Below, in pieces: positions 28,501 through 36,774 of a DNA stretch of 64,000 nucleotides. The notes under the pieces were generated by a model. The model saw only the letters and a list, made by a program, of their open reading frames with translations. It was not told where the DNA came from and made no database searches. A program made the translations under genes and the position numbers. Location: contig CP048620.1 in NCBI GenBank assembly GCA_015698305.1, forward strand, positions 646,557-710,556, in the 5' to 3' direction. How positions within the stretch are numbered: the first letter of the stretch is position 1; each line of letters starts with the position of its first letter. Origin of the DNA: Candidatus Nitrohelix vancouverensis (GTDB taxonomy: Bacteria > Nitrospinota > Nitrospinia > Nitrospinales > VA-1).

Positions 28501-29226
28501 CTATATAAAATTTTCTTTGCGTTGCTTCCAGACGCGGCGGGCCATGTCGATGCAGATCGCCAGCATGCCGAGCCAGGATACCCATCTCACGATCTTCACG
28601 ATGAGCTGGTCGGAGCGCCACAGATCCCAGTGGTTGAACAGGTTGCGCCAGTCGTGGGCTTCCATGCCCAGTCCGCCGATCAACTGCAGTTTCAGTTCGC
28701 GCGCGTCCTGCATGTAGAGGGCGACGTCGAGCAGGCTCTCGAACAGCCAGAAGACGCCGAAGGCGAAGCCGGGGTAGTCGCGTCTCAAAAAAAATGCGAC
28801 GGCGACAATGATCGGGATGAGCAGTTGACCGAGACTGCCGCCAAGAATGGTGAGGGTGTCGTTGCCGAAGATGGCGAAGATCATATGCCCGGCTTCGTGG
28901 AACACGAGGTTGACGTTGTGCACCAGCGCAAGCAGGATCGAGTCGGGACTGAACACGCCGTGAACGGCGATCCATAGCATGAGAAACGCGAACAGTCCGA
29001 GCAATACGGCAAGAACGCCCATCGGCGCGGTGCGCCAGAAGAAGCCTTCGGCTTCCTTTAATAAATTTTCAGTGTTGTCTTCAGTACCCTCGTTTGCGGA
29101 ACGCGGCGGGGCGCTGAGGGCTTCCTGTTTTCTTTTTTGTATCTCTTCAAATTTTGCGAACACGATGCCGCAATAGGGGCAGGATTCTGACGGCTCTTGT
29201 TCTCTCTGGCATTTCGGGCAGTGCAT
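28501..29226 (-). CDS. Zinc-ribbon membrane protein with HEAGH motif (putative M50-like protease)
   Basis: 241 residues. A zinc ribbon at the N-terminus (Cys3, Cys6, Cys16, Cys19) is followed by a charged linker, then five or so membrane helices. At the end of the second helix is VFHEAGH (His110-Glu111-His114), the HExxH metal-binding motif of membrane metalloproteases. A later FESLLDVALYMQDAR segment could give the third ligand, but the LDG motif typical of site-2 proteases is not visible. Cleavage activity is therefore a guess. ATG at 29226 was chosen because GGGAG lies eight bases before it and zinc ribbons usually start MxCPxC; an ATG at 29241 is the alternative. It follows the kinase-like gene after 25 bp. 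Confidence 0.75.
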   Translation of the reverse strand: MHCPKCQREQEPSESCPYCGIVFAKFEEIQKRKQEALSAPPRSANEGTEDNTENLLKEAEGFFWRTAPMGVLAVLLGLFAFLMLWIAVHGVFSPDSILLALVHNVNLVFHEAGHMIFAIFGNDTLTILGGSLGQLLIPIIVAVAFFLRRDYPGFAFGVFWLFESLLDVALYMQDARELKLQLIGGLGMEAHDWRNLFNHWDLWRSDQLIVKIVRWVSWLGMLAICIDMARRVWKQRKENFI

Positions 29227-29251
29227 CGTCGCGTCTCCCATGTTCGCCGGA

Positions 29252-30001
29252 CTATTTGATGTTCTCGCGCAGGCCGGTCATGGCGTCGATGACGGCGTCG
29301 GTCGATTCCACAATGGCGTTGGAATAGAGGAGCGGAGGTAGTTTGCCAATCTGACCGCGCCACCAGTCCTTATTTTCGACGATGATTCGTCGAATGTTTG
29401 CCAGCGGAGAGATGGCGACTTCCGGCGAGATGCGGCTCTTGATGATGAGGTAGGCGATGATCTTGCCGATCAGTTGCAGTGAGTCCTTGCGCGGTTTCTT
29501 GCCCCAGGTTTCGAACCACAGGCAGGTGTAGATCAAATAAAGCGCGTCGAAGCCGAGCGGCGCTCCGTCTTCACGGAAATGCTCCCAGTCCACCAGCGTC
29601 GGTTTGCCGTTCACAAAAATCGCGTTGCCCAGCGCCAGATCGCCATGCAGGGCGCCCTTGCCCTCTTTGTCCGGCGCGTCCCAGATTTCCGCGTAGTGCT
29701 TGACCAGGGCGAAGACCGGCTCGGCGTTGTTCATCAATCCGTCGCGCGGCGAGTATTGCCTGCCTTCGATATAGTCTGTGGCGAAGGCGAAGTATTCGGG
29801 TCGCTCGTTCATCACGCGGTACTTCAAAGGCCCGCCGCCTCTTGCAAGGTACCAGTCCATGCCCTGCATTTCTCTGCGCAAATCCTGCACGCCGTCGCGC
29901 GAGGAGGACTTGCACAGGGCAATGGGCTTGCCGGTTGCGGACAAGTCGATCCAGACGCAGACGCTTCCGCCGTGACCGCAATTGCCGATGATCGCTTTCA
30001 T
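29252..30001 (-). CDS. APH/choline-kinase-like phosphotransferase
   Basis: 249 residues of the aminoglycoside phosphotransferase/choline kinase superfamily. The catalytic loop LHGDLALGN (His119, Asp121, Asn126) and the metal-binding LVDWEHF (Asp138) are intact. The N-lobe (MKAIIGNCGHGG...IALCKSS) is short and its nucleotide-binding lysine is uncertain. Members phosphorylate small alcohols, amino alcohols, sugars or antibiotics; the substrate here is unknown. The ATG overlaps the upstream methyltransferase stop (ATGA), so the two are translationally coupled. The nearby phosphonate genes make an amino-alcohol or lipid head-group substrate worth considering. Confidence 0.78.
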   Translation of the reverse strand: MKAIIGNCGHGGSVCVWIDLSATGKPIALCKSSSRDGVQDLRREMQGMDWYLARGGGPLKYRVMNERPEYFAFATDYIEGRQYSPRDGLMNNAEPVFALVKHYAEIWDAPDKEGKGALHGDLALGNAIFVNGKPTLVDWEHFREDGAPLGFDALYLIYTCLWFETWGKKPRKDSLQLIGKIIAYLIIKSRISPEVAISPLANIRRIIVENKDWWRGQIGKLPPLLYSNAIVESTDAVIDAMTGLRENIK

Positions 30002-30804
30002 TTCACCGCCGTGGCGACAAAGGCCGGGACCAGCGCCCTGCATTTGAATTTTTTCATGAGTGTGATTTCCATCAATTTTTTGAGTCGAGCCGAAAAGCTG
30101 GCAGAGGCGGCGCCGTGCTCTCTGTAAAATCTCAATCCATTCTCCCAGGGCAAAAGCAGATCAGGCTCGCAGGGATCGGGAAAGGCGGAGTACAGGACAA
30201 TGTCGCGAAACCCGGCGTTTTTCAAAATGGCTTCTAGCCTGCTGATAGAAAGCGCCGGGCCGCAATCCTGCTCTGAATTGGACTCGCAAAACAAGCGACC
30301 GTAATTCCAGACATTGGGTGCCATTGCCAGCGCGCGTCCGCCGGGCATGAGCTGATCGTACAATCGCGCCGCCGCGTCTTCCGGCTGACCGCTCAGATTG
30401 CGTATCCATGCCACATCGAAACTCTCAGGCGCACGATAACTGCGCTTCGGGTCCCAGTACAATTGCAGGGCATGATCCGTTTCAGCTACTGTATTTGCGG
30501 AAAGGTCGCGCAAGCGCGCATAAGATTCGCTGACGGCACAAACGGAGGCGCCGCGTTTTATGGCGCCGATCATCATCGCGGGGAACCCGGCGTCGAGGTC
30601 GAGACAGATCTCGCCTTCCTTCACTTTCAACAACTCCAGATAGGCTTCGCTCTTGTACAGGGCCGGTATCGACACGCTGTCCCCCTCGCTAGGCGGGGGG
30701 CTTGCGTTGATCGGACAGAACACGCCCTTTGCGTCTGCGCTGAATTCTGCCGCTTCCTGATTCATTCCATTTCTCTTGAGATTCAATAGTTTCTCCCGAC
30801 GCAT
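29998..30804 (-). CDS. SAM-dependent methyltransferase-like protein, degenerate motif I
   Basis: 268 residues with a class I methyltransferase outline: an LDLDAGFPAMMIGAIKRGASVCAVSES segment where motif I (normally DxGxGxG) should be, then SFDVAWIRNLSG, LMPGGRALAMAPN (post-I/III region) and a terminal fold strand. The glycine motif is reduced to DAGFP, so SAM binding or activity may be lost. A C-terminal basic helix (SARLKKLMEITLMKKF) could contact membrane or a partner. The start is uncertain; ATG at 30765 is an alternative. Its stop overlaps the kinase-like start by four bases. Confidence 0.65.
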   Translation of the reverse strand: MRREKLLNLKRNGMNQEAAEFSADAKGVFCPINASPPPSEGDSVSIPALYKSEAYLELLKVKEGEICLDLDAGFPAMMIGAIKRGASVCAVSESYARLRDLSANTVAETDHALQLYWDPKRSYRAPESFDVAWIRNLSGQPEDAAARLYDQLMPGGRALAMAPNVWNYGRLFCESNSEQDCGPALSISRLEAILKNAGFRDIVLYSAFPDPCEPDLLLPWENGLRFYREHGAASASFSARLKKLMEITLMKKFKCRALVPAFVATAVK

Positions 30805-30840
30805 CGATTTTACACAATTTGCGGCGCGGCGCCACTTTTC

Positions 30841-31430
30841 TAACGCCCGGCCTGTGGCCGGGGCCGTAACGCTTAACTCGCATTGCTATCAATTCCGTTG
30901 GGCGCAATTGAAACCATTCATCGCAAATAGTTAATTCCTCTCCCCCAAGGGGAGAGGGTGGCATGATGCCACGCCCTTGATGCTATTCTCGCATTGCTAT
31001 CTATCCCCTTGGGCGCAACCGTAGCGCTTCGGCTATTATCCAGCGGGCGTCGCCCGCCCGGCCTGTGGCCGGGGCCGTATGGCTCATCTCATTCTGCTGT
31101 TCAAACCACTGGGCGCAACCATAACGTTTCTGATTTTATCCTGCGGGCGTTGCCCGCTCGGCCTGTGGGCCATGTCCACTCCCCCTCACCCTGCCCTCTC
31201 CCCCAAGGAGGAGAGGGTTTTCTAACTCTCCACTCGCACTGCTATCTATCCCGTTGGGCAGAATTGGATCCATACAACGCGCATAATTAATTCCTCTCCA
31301 TCAGGGAGAGGATATAGGTGAGTGTGGTCCTCTAGAGCCACTTTTCTAACACCCGGCCTGCGACCGAAGACCTAACGCCCTTCTTCCATTGCTATTAATC
31401 CCGCTGGGAGTAATCATAAGTTCTCCGCAA
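30841..31430. repeat. Cluster of degenerate intergenic repeats
   Basis: The 729-bp gap 30805-31533 holds no gene. It contains at least five variants of CATTGCTATCTATCCCGTTGGGCGCAA (near 30881, 30993, 31093, 31235, 31388) alternating with variants of GCCCGGCCTGTGGCCGGGGC (near 30846, 31058, 31160, 31354). Three CCTCTCCC...GGGAGAGG hairpins lie near 30932, 31197 and 31293. Order and spacing vary. No transposase or CRISPR-like spacing is present. Confidence 0.8.
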
Positions 31431-31533
31431 TCTTCCTCGGACGTAGTCCGTGGCTGGATTCAGCGGCTGAATAATGGTATCTTCTGCATGGCTCCGAATG
31501 CTCAGATAATGAAACCCATTTTTATAAAAATTC

Positions 31534-32655
31534 ATGATAGACAACAAAGGTTTTTACGATTTGCTCCTTGAGCAGAAGATTGATTTTTTCACCGGCGTCC
31601 CCGATTCACTGCTCAAAGATTTTTGCGCCTGGTTGACTGATAACGCCGACTCCAAATCGCATATCATCACTGCTAATGAAGGCGCGGCAGTGGGACTTGG
31701 CATGGGATACCATCTGGCGACGGGGAAAATTCCGCTGGTCTACATGCAAAATTCAGGACTTGGCAACTCCATCAATCCCTTGCTCTCGTTAACCGACCGG
31801 GAAGTCTATTCCATTCCCCTTCTTCTACTGGTGGGCTGGCGCGGCGAGCCGGGCGTGAAGGACGAACCGCAACATGTCAAGCAGGGCAAGGTCATGTTGC
31901 CTTTGATGGATGCGATGGAACTGCCCTGCGCTGTGATGGGACCCGATTCCGACGCAGAGGCGATTCTTCGCAAGGCGGGCGAGCATTTCAAGGCGCATTC
32001 GAGTCCCTATGCGATCCTCGTTCAGAAGGGGAGTTTTGAAACGCATAAACTCAAAAATGCCGTCGAGACTGATTTTCCGATGAACCGCGAGCAGGCCATC
32101 GAACGCCTGCTACGCTGGATGGCTCCGGAGGATGTGGTTGTTTCCACCACGGGGATGACATCGCGCGAGGTGTTCGAGATACGCGAAGCCGAAGGACAGG
32201 GACACGCAAAAGATTTTCTGACCGTCGGCGGCATGGGGCACGCCTCGCAGATCGCTCTGGGAGTCGCCATGCAAAAGCCGGGTCGCCGGGTCTATTGCAT
32301 CGATGGCGACGGCGCGGCGCTGATGCATCTGGGATCGCTGGCGATCAACGGGCTGTCGCAATGCGACAACTTCAAGCACGTGCTCATCAACAACGGCGCC
32401 CACGATTCCGTAGGCGGGCAACCCACTGCCGGATTTGATGTCGACTTCGGAGCCGTCGCCCGCGCCCTTGGTTATGCCACGGTTCTACGCGAGAATGATC
32501 CTGAACGATTGGCCGACGCGCTCGACGCGCTTAAGAATGGAGCCGGACCCGGCATCCTCGAAATCCGCGTCAACAAAGGCGCGCGCAAGGATCTGGGCCG
32601 CCCCACCACCACGCCGACGCAGAACAAGACCGCGTTCATGCAATTTCTTTCCTGA
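31534..32655 (+). CDS. Phosphonopyruvate decarboxylase
   Basis: ThDP-dependent enzyme that converts phosphonopyruvate to phosphonoacetaldehyde, the step that makes phosphonate synthesis irreversible. The 373-residue protein matches the Ppd/AepY type: N-terminal FFTGVPDSLLKDFC, TANEGAAVGLGMGYHLATG with the ThDP-activating Glu49, MQNSGLGNSINPLLSL, GWRGEPGVKDEPQH, and the ThDP/Mg motif IDGDGAALMHLGS...LINNGAHDSVGGQPT (256-297). Sulfopyruvate decarboxylase is a relative, but the single-chain length and the transaminase nearby favour phosphonate. No PEP mutase, which must supply its substrate, is in the window. A methyltransferase gene follows after four bases. The start ATG follows the repeat cluster. 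Confidence 0.9.
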   Translation: MIDNKGFYDLLLEQKIDFFTGVPDSLLKDFCAWLTDNADSKSHIITANEGAAVGLGMGYHLATGKIPLVYMQNSGLGNSINPLLSLTDREVYSIPLLLLVGWRGEPGVKDEPQHVKQGKVMLPLMDAMELPCAVMGPDSDAEAILRKAGEHFKAHSSPYAILVQKGSFETHKLKNAVETDFPMNREQAIERLLRWMAPEDVVVSTTGMTSREVFEIREAEGQGHAKDFLTVGGMGHASQIALGVAMQKPGRRVYCIDGDGAALMHLGSLAINGLSQCDNFKHVLINNGAHDSVGGQPTAGFDVDFGAVARALGYATVLRENDPERLADALDALKNGAGPGILEIRVNKGARKDLGRPTTTPTQNKTAFMQFLS

Positions 32656-32659
32656 CCTC

Positions 32660-33484
32660 ATGGCTAACAAGGAACACAATCGTTTTTTGTATTATTGGGT
32701 CGCCCGTCCGATATGGATCGCGATCGGTCGCCTGCTTTACAAGAGCGCCGCCTGGCAGCACATTCGCCGCAATTGTTTTAATTTCCCGGGAAAGAACGTA
32801 CATGTTGAAATCAAGAAAATTTCAAAAATACTCTTTCATCTGAACGCTGCCTATTACGAGTATTTTGAGTTTCGCAAACGGCACCTCTCGCAACGGGAAT
32901 GGCAAAAGGCCCATTGGGACGATTACGGCGAAACCGGATACAAAATGCTGGACGAGCCACGACTCGGCGATGATTTTTTAACAATGATGGATGATATGGC
33001 GAGACGGACCGAACGCGTTATCGAAATCGGTTGCGGCGGCTTTGGGAGAACGCGCGAGCTTGCCAAGCGGTATGCGGAAAAAGAATTTTTTGGTTTTGAC
33101 ATTTCGGAGGTAGCGCAGGATATCTATGACAAGGAAGTGAAAACCTTATATCCCAACATCCGTTTCCAGAAAGGCGATATCTTTGATCATATTCAGGAAC
33201 TGGAGACCTCGCCGTTTTTCTATACTTACCTAACGCTGATGCATTTTGACGAAGCCGGGCTTAACGATTTTTTTGCAAAACTGGCAGGGATAGAAAAACC
33301 CGTTCGAGGCATCGTGCGCGAACCAACCCCGAAAGAAGGCCTGAGCAAAAACTACAAGAGCCGCGACTACAAGCATAATTACCCGGTGTATTTCGAAAAA
33401 TATGGATTCATGCTCATCGACTCCTCCCTCTCTGAAAACGGAGAAACCGGAACTTTCTATTTCGTTACTAAGTCCGACTCTTAA
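32660..33484 (+). CDS. SAM-dependent methyltransferase in phosphonate locus
   Basis: 274 residues. A positively charged N-terminal segment (LYYWVARPIWIAIGRLLYKSAAW) may be membrane-associated. The class I methyltransferase core follows, with motif I VIEIGCGGFGRTRELAKRY and the acidic loop FFGFDISE, then QKGDIFDHI and FYTYLTLMHFDEAGL. The open frame extends 75 codons upstream inside the decarboxylase gene; the ATG at 32660, four bases after its stop, was chosen. Cotranscription with the decarboxylase suggests the target is a phosphonate intermediate or product, but this is inference. Confidence 0.78.
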   Translation: MANKEHNRFLYYWVARPIWIAIGRLLYKSAAWQHIRRNCFNFPGKNVHVEIKKISKILFHLNAAYYEYFEFRKRHLSQREWQKAHWDDYGETGYKMLDEPRLGDDFLTMMDDMARRTERVIEIGCGGFGRTRELAKRYAEKEFFGFDISEVAQDIYDKEVKTLYPNIRFQKGDIFDHIQELETSPFFYTYLTLMHFDEAGLNDFFAKLAGIEKPVRGIVREPTPKEGLSKNYKSRDYKHNYPVYFEKYGFMLIDSSLSENGETGTFYFVTKSDS

Positions 33485-33552
33485 TCAAGCGGATAATCAG
33501 AAGCGTCGCCCTTGCGAGCGGATACGAAGCGGGCAACTTATCTTTGATAATA

Positions 33553-33574
33553 AAAGTCAGGTTTGCTTGACTTT
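33553..33574 (-). terminator. Weak hairpin at the end of the radical SAM gene
   Basis: AAAGTCA/TGACTTT seven-pair stem with an eight-base loop, followed on the minus strand by a short TATT run. It overlaps the last codons of the radical SAM gene, between the two convergent halves of the phosphonate locus. Confidence 0.35.
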
Positions 33575-35089
33575 GAAAGCATCGTCGTCGACATGTTGAG
33601 CGCCGCGAATGGAACGAACCAGAGCAGCGCGTTCGGGATTGTTGATAGCGACCAGGCCGTTAAGATAGATGTTCTGCTTGTTGACCCAGCCCTGAAATTC
33701 ATCCGAACTTGAAAAACCATCCGTTTGAATCAATGAATTTCGGAACAGCATGTCGCGGATGCCGCGGTTCGGGTCCCACCACAAATTATTTTTCACCACA
33801 TGCCGGTAGTTGGGCGTGCCCGGTAAGGGATTGAGAATGGAAATCGTATAACTGTCCGCGCCCGAGTGTGAAGCAAATTCAATGGTACGTTCCATTTCCT
33901 CGCGCGTTTCTCCAGGGAAGCCGACGATCCAGAAAGTATGCACCAGTAATCCCGCACCCTTGGCGTTTTCAATCGCGGGTTGAATTTCTTCCAGCAAGAG
34001 GTTTTTCTTGATCACGTCGTCCATGATACGTTGAACGCCCGTTTCGCAAGCGAGAGTGATTTGATAACACCCGGCTTCTTTCATTCTGCGAAACATGGAC
34101 GGTTGTTTTTTCAGATGGTAATTGACCTTGGTGCCGTTCGGAGTACACCAGGGAATTTCCAGCGGTTCGATCAAATCGCATAATTCCATTAAATGAGGTC
34201 GATTGGCCGTCAGCGTATCATCTTCAAACTGCACTTCTTCAATGCCGAATTGTTCGATGCCGCTACGGATTTCCTCGAAGATATCCTGAGGCTCGCGCCA
34301 GCGTACTTTGGCGCCCCACATCTCCGGCGTTGTGCAGAATGTGCAAACCTCCGGGCACCCGCGCGAAGCCATGACGTTCAAAACGCGGGAAGATAATGAC
34401 TTGGTCGAATGGAACAAACCAATTTTGAAATAGCCTTCCATGTTCATCAAATGCCTGGCGGGATGCGGTAATTTGGTGATATCTGCACGAGGCGGGCGCG
34501 GGTTGACGACAATCCGACCGTCTTTGTGATAGATCAATCCGCTGATTGCATTCGGACTGCTTCCTTCCAGCAATGCCTGCACCAGTTCAGCGAAAGCAAA
34601 GTCGCATTCACCCGCCATTGCATAATCAATATTGGGATCTTCGATGTCGTGGCTGGCTCGAAAGACTTCAAAACCATCGTTTCCGGGAACCATGGAAAAT
34701 TCATAATCTGAAGTGGCGTTTGTGGTGTGATTGCCGCCCATGACGACATGAATCGCCGGGTTCACTTCTTTAATGATTCGGGCGACGGTGTGCGCGTGCT
34801 CCGCCAGATTGGAAAACAATACGGAAATGCCCACGATATCGGGCTTGAGATCGCTTATGAAGGAAGCGATCTGCTCATCAGTTTCGCCAATGAGAATGGT
34901 TTGTCCGTCAGGCTGAAGAATCTTGTTGGAGTGCCCCTCCAGCGCTGTGTCTCGAATATAAACTTCATGCCCTTCGCGCTCCAAAACAGCCGCAAGATAA
35001 CCGACGCCCAGGCCGGGCTGAATACGGTTGATGCCCCCATCCACTCCCCGCAAATTCGGAGAGATTAATAAAATTCGACCTTTTTTCAT
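33557..35089 (-). CDS. Cobalamin-binding radical SAM protein
   Basis: 510 residues of the B12-dependent (class B) radical SAM family. The N-terminal Rossmann-like cobalamin-binding domain spans about 1-190 (GVGYLAAVLEREGHEVYIRD, DIVGISVLFSNLAEHA, VVMGGNHTT). The radical SAM barrel follows, with the cluster motif Cys245-x3-Cys249-x2-Cys252 in SRGCPEVCTFC. Members methylate unactivated carbon or phosphorus atoms; Fom3 and PhpK do so in phosphonate natural-product pathways. Placement beside phosphonopyruvate decarboxylase and AEP transaminase suggests methylation or related chemistry on a phosphonate. Other members act on lipids or hopanoids, so the substrate is not proven. It follows the TylF-like gene after about 50 bp. 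Confidence 0.85.
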   Translation of the reverse strand: MKKGRILLISPNLRGVDGGINRIQPGLGVGYLAAVLEREGHEVYIRDTALEGHSNKILQPDGQTILIGETDEQIASFISDLKPDIVGISVLFSNLAEHAHTVARIIKEVNPAIHVVMGGNHTTNATSDYEFSMVPGNDGFEVFRASHDIEDPNIDYAMAGECDFAFAELVQALLEGSSPNAISGLIYHKDGRIVVNPRPPRADITKLPHPARHLMNMEGYFKIGLFHSTKSLSSRVLNVMASRGCPEVCTFCTTPEMWGAKVRWREPQDIFEEIRSGIEQFGIEEVQFEDDTLTANRPHLMELCDLIEPLEIPWCTPNGTKVNYHLKKQPSMFRRMKEAGCYQITLACETGVQRIMDDVIKKNLLLEEIQPAIENAKGAGLLVHTFWIVGFPGETREEMERTIEFASHSGADSYTISILNPLPGTPNYRHVVKNNLWWDPNRGIRDMLFRNSLIQTDGFSSSDEFQGWVNKQNIYLNGLVAINNPERAALVRSIRGAQHVDDDAFKVKQT

Positions 35090-35137
35090 ATCTTTATAGT
35101 GAACTGTTGGAGTTTAGGCAACCAAAAGTAGAGCGAA

Positions 35138-35800
35138 TCAATCTTTAACAACATAACACGGACGCGTTGCAAAGGGGAATCGTTTGATGCGCGCCGATTT
35201 GCCTGAGAAGAAATCATCGATCCCCTTGGTGTCTCCGTGGTAGGCCGCATAATTGTCCAGCAAGACAATGCCGCCGGACATGACGCGATCGTATAAATTT
35301 TCAAGAACGCACAAGGTTGATTCTACGAAATCAATATCCACATTTAACAGAGAAATCTTCAGTTCCGGATATTTTTTCAGATATTCGGGAATGGTTTCCA
35401 GCACGTCCCCGGCAACCAGTTCAAAATTTTCAACCCCACGGCGCGTTAACGAGTCGCTCAGTTGTTCCACGCTGATAGAACTAGGCCCGGCAGTTTGTAT
35501 CCATTTATCGCGTTGCGCCTGATCCTCTTCGTAACTGGTATTCGGGTATTCATCATTGAAAACGTCGAAGGCAATTAATTTTGCAGAAAAAGAATTTCCG
35601 AGCATTTCCCTAAGCATGGCAAAGCGGGAAAACGAGGTGCCTTTAAACACTCCGCATTCTACAATATTTCCCGGCACTTCCTGCGCCATTTTAAATACTT
35701 CGTAATGAGCGACAAATTTGCTGAGACGATTCAAGTCCATGGTCAAATGAAAATTGGTTTCGTACTCGTACATTTTGTCGTAATCGGGCATTTCAATCAT
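35138..35800 (-). CDS. TylF/MycF-type O-methyltransferase
   Basis: 220 residues resembling macrocin O-methyltransferase (TylF) family proteins. Visible are VPGNIVECGVFKGTSFSRFAMLRE (SAM-binding motif I), LIAFDVFNDE (acidic loop), VAGDVLETIPEYL, and the metal-binding ISLLNVDIDFVESTLCVLENLYDRVMSGGIVLLDNY, in which successive Asp residues hold Mg2+ in family members. They usually methylate hydroxyls of sugars or small metabolites. AAAGGTG lies five bases before the ATG. It sits between the radical SAM gene and the CDP-alcohol phosphotransferase, so a methoxy or related decoration of the product is plausible. Confidence 0.8.
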   Translation of the reverse strand: MIEMPDYDKMYEYETNFHLTMDLNRLSKFVAHYEVFKMAQEVPGNIVECGVFKGTSFSRFAMLREMLGNSFSAKLIAFDVFNDEYPNTSYEEDQAQRDKWIQTAGPSSISVEQLSDSLTRRGVENFELVAGDVLETIPEYLKKYPELKISLLNVDIDFVESTLCVLENLYDRVMSGGIVLLDNYAAYHGDTKGIDDFFSGKSARIKRFPFATRPCYVVKD

Positions 35801-35916
35801 GGCGCACCTTTGCTTTAATTTGTAATTCTATCCGGGGTTTTAAATGCTGGAAATCAATTCATGGCTGAAAGACAATACCTTGCAGGAAAATGCTATCTTC
35901 TCCGCTACACTTTCCA

Positions 35917-36774
35917 CTATGATGTTCTATCTGTTGGGGATTTAACCTGGCTCTCCACCCAGCCGCCGCGACCCACAACATAGAAATGAACCAGAAAGAT
36001 AGCGAACTGTTGCAAAACCTTCAAGAGAAAAACTATCCACGTGACATTGAGTTCCGTGTATAGTTCCAATAAAATCAACAGACAAACGAAATCCACCGTT
36101 CGTGATCGCTCTTCGAACCAGGACGTCAGCATATCGTAATAGATTCGGTATTTCCCCATCCCTGTCGCCGATTCAGCTTGCGATGTGGCGGCCCCCGCTC
36201 CCTTTGCAACCGGAGTCTCGTTTGCGAGCGTTAATTTTCGCGCTACCAACTCATTGAACAAGAACCGGTCGGCAAAATATTTCAAACTCGCGGCGGAACA
36301 AAACGGAATCAAAGGAATGAGGTACAAGTACATATCCCCGTTTCGCGAGGCGACATAAAATCCAAGCCCTATCTGAAATCCCAATGCTCCGACAACCGAT
36401 CCGTAGGGGTCCAGCACATGACCCGTCAACGACCTCTGATTGCGGATACGCGCCAGCGTCCCATCGCACCAATCAAGCGTGGAGTAAGTAAAAAAAACAA
36501 AGATTGCGGCAAGAATTGTCGGCTCCGTCGGAATCGACAACAAGACGCCGCCCAAAAGGCCGGCGATTGCATAGGCCTTGGTGACAGTGTTCGGTTGGAT
36601 TTTGGTCTTCAATAAAAAATAAAGAAGGATCGCTCCAGACCAGATATAAAAATGAAACTTAAAAATAGAATAGGGATTGCGTTTCAGATCGGTGAGGTCA
36701 ATCCCCATATCCTGAATGACTTTGATATTACGGCTGTAAATATCTTCTCTGAGTTCTTTGATCGAGAGCGTCAT
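35917..36774 (-). CDS. CDP-alcohol phosphotransferase with altered active-site motif
   Basis: 285 residues, about six membrane helices. The family moves a phospho- or phosphono-alcohol from its CMP-activated form to an acceptor such as diacylglycerol. The signature is D-x2-DG-x2-AR-x8-G-x3-D-x3-D. Here it reads DWCDGTLARIRNQRSLTGHVLD followed by PYGS: every position fits except the last Asp, the proposed catalytic base, which is Ser (TCG codon). The ATG overlaps the transaminase stop by four bases, so the two are tightly coupled. Acceptance of CMP-2-aminoethylphosphonate or a derivative to form a phosphonolipid is the natural hypothesis. The cytidylyltransferase needed to activate it is not in the window. 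Confidence 0.82.
   Translation of the reverse strand: MTLSIKELREDIYSRNIKVIQDMGIDLTDLKRNPYSIFKFHFYIWSGAILLYFLLKTKIQPNTVTKAYAIAGLLGGVLLSIPTEPTILAAIFVFFTYSTLDWCDGTLARIRNQRSLTGHVLDPYGSVVGALGFQIGLGFYVASRNGDMYLYLIPLIPFCSAASLKYFADRFLFNELVARKLTLANETPVAKGAGAATSQAESATGMGKYRIYYDMLTSWFEERSRTVDFVCLLILLELYTELNVTWIVFLLKVLQQFAIFLVHFYVVGRGGWVESQVKSPTDRTS

Noticed and set aside
30805-31533. Insertion-sequence remnant
   Set aside because: No transposase fragment, terminal inverted repeats or target duplication could be seen; only short degenerate repeats.
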